Source: Croceibacterium_A sp039927815 (GTDB taxonomy: Bacteria > Pseudomonadota > Alphaproteobacteria > Sphingomonadales > Sphingomonadaceae). From it: a DNA stretch of 37,723 nt. Positions 36,283 to 37,723 of this stretch are shown piece by piece. The position numbers and the translations under genes are program-made. The notes beneath the pieces were generated by a model. It was not told the DNA's origin. It made no database searches and worked only from the letters and a program-made list of their open reading frames with translations. Each line of letters opens with the position of its first letter. Within the stretch, counting starts at the first letter, position 1. The stretch lies in the NCBI GenBank assembly GCA_039927815.1, contig JBDSUJ010000085.1, positions 1-37,723 of the forward strand. Reading direction: 5' to 3'.

Positions 36283-36313
36283 CGTGACCTTGAACGCCCA
36301 CCCCATCTAACGT

Positions 36314-36592
36314 TCAATTATCATCCCGAGCCGATCGCGCCAATTCAGTCAGCCTCGGCCGATCGCGACGATTGACGCGCAACGGGCGACCATCCTCAGC
36401 ATGCTCCGTTTCGATCCAACGGCGGCGCTCAATGTCGAAAGCAAGTAATTGGGTTAAGCTATCAACCTGATCGTCGAACTTGCCGAACGGAAATGTCCTA
36501 AGTTCTTCGCGAAACGGATCGAGCCTAGGGCCAAAGGCGGAGTAGACCATTGCTGGCAATGCGCTGCCGGCTACCCATATGCACCTCATCAC
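36314..36592 (-). pseudogene. Phage large terminase C-terminal fragment
   Basis: The 92-codon frame contains a block typical of the end of the phage terminase large subunit: FREELRTFPFGKFDDQVDSL, where the FDDQVD acids belong to the nuclease domain, followed by TQLLAFDIERR. The upstream ATPase domain and the rest of the nuclease are missing; only about the last 60 residues match. An AGGAGGGG stands before the apparent GTG/ATG start, probably by chance. It is a relic of a prophage or related element and the only phage-like piece in the window. Confidence 0.6.
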
Positions 36593-36700
36593 CTGACCCC
36601 TCCTGCAAGCGTCCCGTGACAGAGAGACTTAGCGCTTTCGCTTGCCGGAATGGGTCGAAGCCATGGCATGGAAACAGACATTTAACTCCGCGCGGGCGGC

Positions 36701-36811
36701 ATGAACATCGTGCCCTTCGATGAGGTCCCAGAGCGCGTAGCGGTGACTGCGCCTCAACCGACGCTCTTGGACTTCTCGAATGTTAGTTCGCTGCCGGTCT
36801 TCCTCGCGTGA
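36701..36811 (+). CDS. Short open frame upstream of haemoglobin
   Basis: A 36-codon frame (MNIVPFDEVPERVAV..., ending LPVFLA) runs from ATG 36701 and its stop overlaps the haemoglobin GTG by four bases (GTGA), the same coupling used throughout this window. It could be a leader peptide or the end of a decayed gene. No family is recognised, and the ribosome site is weak. Confidence 0.3.
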   Translation: MNIVPFDEVPERVAVTAPQPTLLDFSNVSSLPVFLA

Positions 36812-37263
36812 CGACTTCCGATCAGAGTCCGCTTGGCGTGGCCGCGCCTCTCGTCACCGAAGGTGACCTCGCCCGCGTTGTTCCGGCGTTCTATGAGCGG
36901 GTGCAGCTCGATCCTATGCTCGGCCCCGTGTTCACCGGCGCAATTGCTGAATGGGACGTCCATCTTGAAAAGCTCATTGCCTTCTGGTCGTCAGTGATGC
37001 TGACCAGCGGCCGCTACAAGGGCAACCCGGTCGCCATGCATATGAAGCATGTGAGCGAGATCACGCCCCCCATGTTCAACCGCTGGCTCGCATTGTGGGC
37101 CGACGTCACGGGGGAACTCTTGCCACCCGCGTCTGCCGTCGCACTTCAGAACAAGGCAACGCGGATAGCCGAGAGCCTCAAGCTCGCTTTATACTTCCGT
37201 CTCGCACCGACGGTCGGATCACCGACCGGGTTGGACGAGAATGCGTCCCGAAAGGACTGCTAA
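36808..37263 (+). CDS. Group III truncated haemoglobin
   Basis: This 151-residue haem protein shows the group III pattern: FYERVQLDPMLGPVF (B helix Tyr), WDVHLEKLIAFWSSVML with the conserved FW, SGRYKGNPVAMHMKH with the proximal histidine in MHMKH, and the W in RWLALWADV. Group III haemoglobins bind oxygen and nitric oxide and are tied to NO or low-oxygen responses. The start is GTG 36808. The stop overlaps the alternative oxidase start (TAATG), so the two are translationally coupled. The tail after about residue 130 is short and unstructured. Confidence 0.9.
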   Translation: MTTSDQSPLGVAAPLVTEGDLARVVPAFYERVQLDPMLGPVFTGAIAEWDVHLEKLIAFWSSVMLTSGRYKGNPVAMHMKHVSEITPPMFNRWLALWADVTGELLPPASAVALQNKATRIAESLKLALYFRLAPTVGSPTGLDENASRKDC

Positions 37264-37723
37264 TGGTGAATTCAATCCTGGCTCCAGCCCGCGCCGCCCT
37301 CGCCGAGGAGCGCAATGCCACGCCCGAAGTCCATCATGCGCCGAGTGGGTTCTCCGACCGCTTTGCGTTGGGATTCACCAAGCTTCTCCGCTTCACCGCG
37401 GACACATTCTTCGCCAAGCGCTACGGGCACCGCGCGATCGTGCTTGAGACCGTTGCCGCCGTTCCCGGGATGGTCGGGGCGATGTTCACGCACCTTACTT
37501 GCCTGCGCCGCATGAAGGATGACGAAGGCTGGATCAGGACCCTGATGGAAGAAGCCGAGAATGAGCGGATGCATCTGATGACGTTCATCGAGATTGCGAA
37601 ACCCACCCTGTTTGAACGCCTCGTCATCCTGCTCGCGCAATGGGTGTTCCTGGCCCTGTTTTCGATCCTTTATCTCCTCTCATCGCGCACAGCCCACCGC
37701 GTGGTGGGCTATTTCGAGGAGGA
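37263..37723 (+). CDS. aox: Alternative oxidase, N-terminal part (cut by window end)
   Basis: The frame from ATG 37263 runs off the window after 153 complete codons. It encodes a di-iron quinol oxidase that reduces O2 to water without pumping protons. Iron ligands seen are E62 (VLETVAAVPGMVG) and E101 and H104 (EAENERMHLMTF). The window ends within the third block, YFEE. A membrane-associated hydrophobic helix (LLAQWVFLALFSILYLL) precedes it. Bacterial AOX is known in a few lineages, including Novosphingobium. Its coupling to the haemoglobin suggests a role when cytochrome oxidases are blocked, for example by nitric oxide. Confidence 0.93.
   Translation, partial: MVNSILAPARAALAEERNATPEVHHAPSGFSDRFALGFTKLLRFTADTFFAKRYGHRAIVLETVAAVPGMVGAMFTHLTCLRRMKDDEGWIRTLMEEAENERMHLMTFIEIAKPTLFERLVILLAQWVFLALFSILYLLSSRTAHRVVGYFEE

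Larger units (their letters stand above)
36129..36807. other. Region with phage scrap and little else
   Basis: These 680 bases separate the sugar-phosphate operon from the haemoglobin/oxidase pair. They contain a hairpin at 36250-36282, a terminase fragment on the minus strand (36314-36592) and a short open frame that reaches the haemoglobin start (36701-36811). A minus-strand frame at 36112-36306 encodes nothing I recognise. It looks like an old insertion scar. Confidence 0.5.

Noticed and set aside
36112..36306. 64-codon minus-strand open frame after the terminase fragment
   Set aside because: No family recognised, it overlaps the end of the HAD gene and has no ribosome site; it may be part of the same scar, but cannot be supported.

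Overview
The window looks like chromosome of a high-GC alphaproteobacterium, most likely a sphingomonad (Sphingomonas/Novosphingobium type). Signs are the GC-biased codon use, a fused transaldolase/glucose-6-phosphate isomerase, an alternative oxidase next to a group III truncated haemoglobin, and FixJ/LuxR-type signalling. This rests on gene content only; no rRNA or tRNA gene was seen.

Layout. 1-738: two unrecognised genes. 1085-5957: a very large sensor (CheB-CheR-PAS-histidine kinase-REC-REC-LuxR), broken by an apparent 2-base deletion and divergent from a single-domain response regulator. 5958-6747: no intact gene, with a possible decayed CHASE-domain remnant. 6748-14436 (minus): a ten-gene, almost fully overlapping operon, acetate kinase followed by a complete N-type ATPase in the order atpD-C-Q-R-B-E-F-A-G. 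14740-17930: a HAD-IIB phosphatase (minus), rpiA-rpe (plus) and a class I mannose-6-phosphate isomerase (minus). 18156-23534: phosphoketolase, class I fructose-bisphosphate aldolase, a histidine phosphatase and a GH130 protein, each start overlapping the previous stop. 23662-27925: a tandem SpoIIAA-like protein, a copper-type P-ATPase, an NQO-type quinone reductase and a decayed cytochrome c. 27995-36128: tkt, tal-pgi, gnd, zwf and a second HAD phosphatase. 36129-36807: a phage terminase scrap and mostly non-coding DNA. 36808-end: truncated haemoglobin and alternative oxidase, the latter cut by the window edge.

How it fits together. Phosphoketolase makes acetyl phosphate from fructose 6-phosphate or xylulose 5-phosphate. 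Transketolase, transaldolase, RpiA, Rpe, Pgi and aldolase in the same window can recycle the sugar phosphates, and acetate kinase turns acetyl phosphate into ATP. Acetate kinase is the first gene of the N-ATPase operon, so this ATP may be spent by an auxiliary rotary ion pump. The gene set is close to a carbon-conserving, non-oxidative-glycolysis-like cycle, alongside zwf/gnd for NADPH. The surrounding copper ATPase, quinone reductase, truncated haemoglobin and alternative oxidase suit respiratory stress or low oxygen.

The strongest new observation is a 15-base motif, GTAGTTTCCGACYCT, in three intergenic regions: upstream of ackA-atp, between manA and phosphoketolase, and between the sensor kinase and the response regulator. 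It suggests that a local FixJ/LuxR-type system controls itself and this energy-metabolism module. That is inference from sequence.
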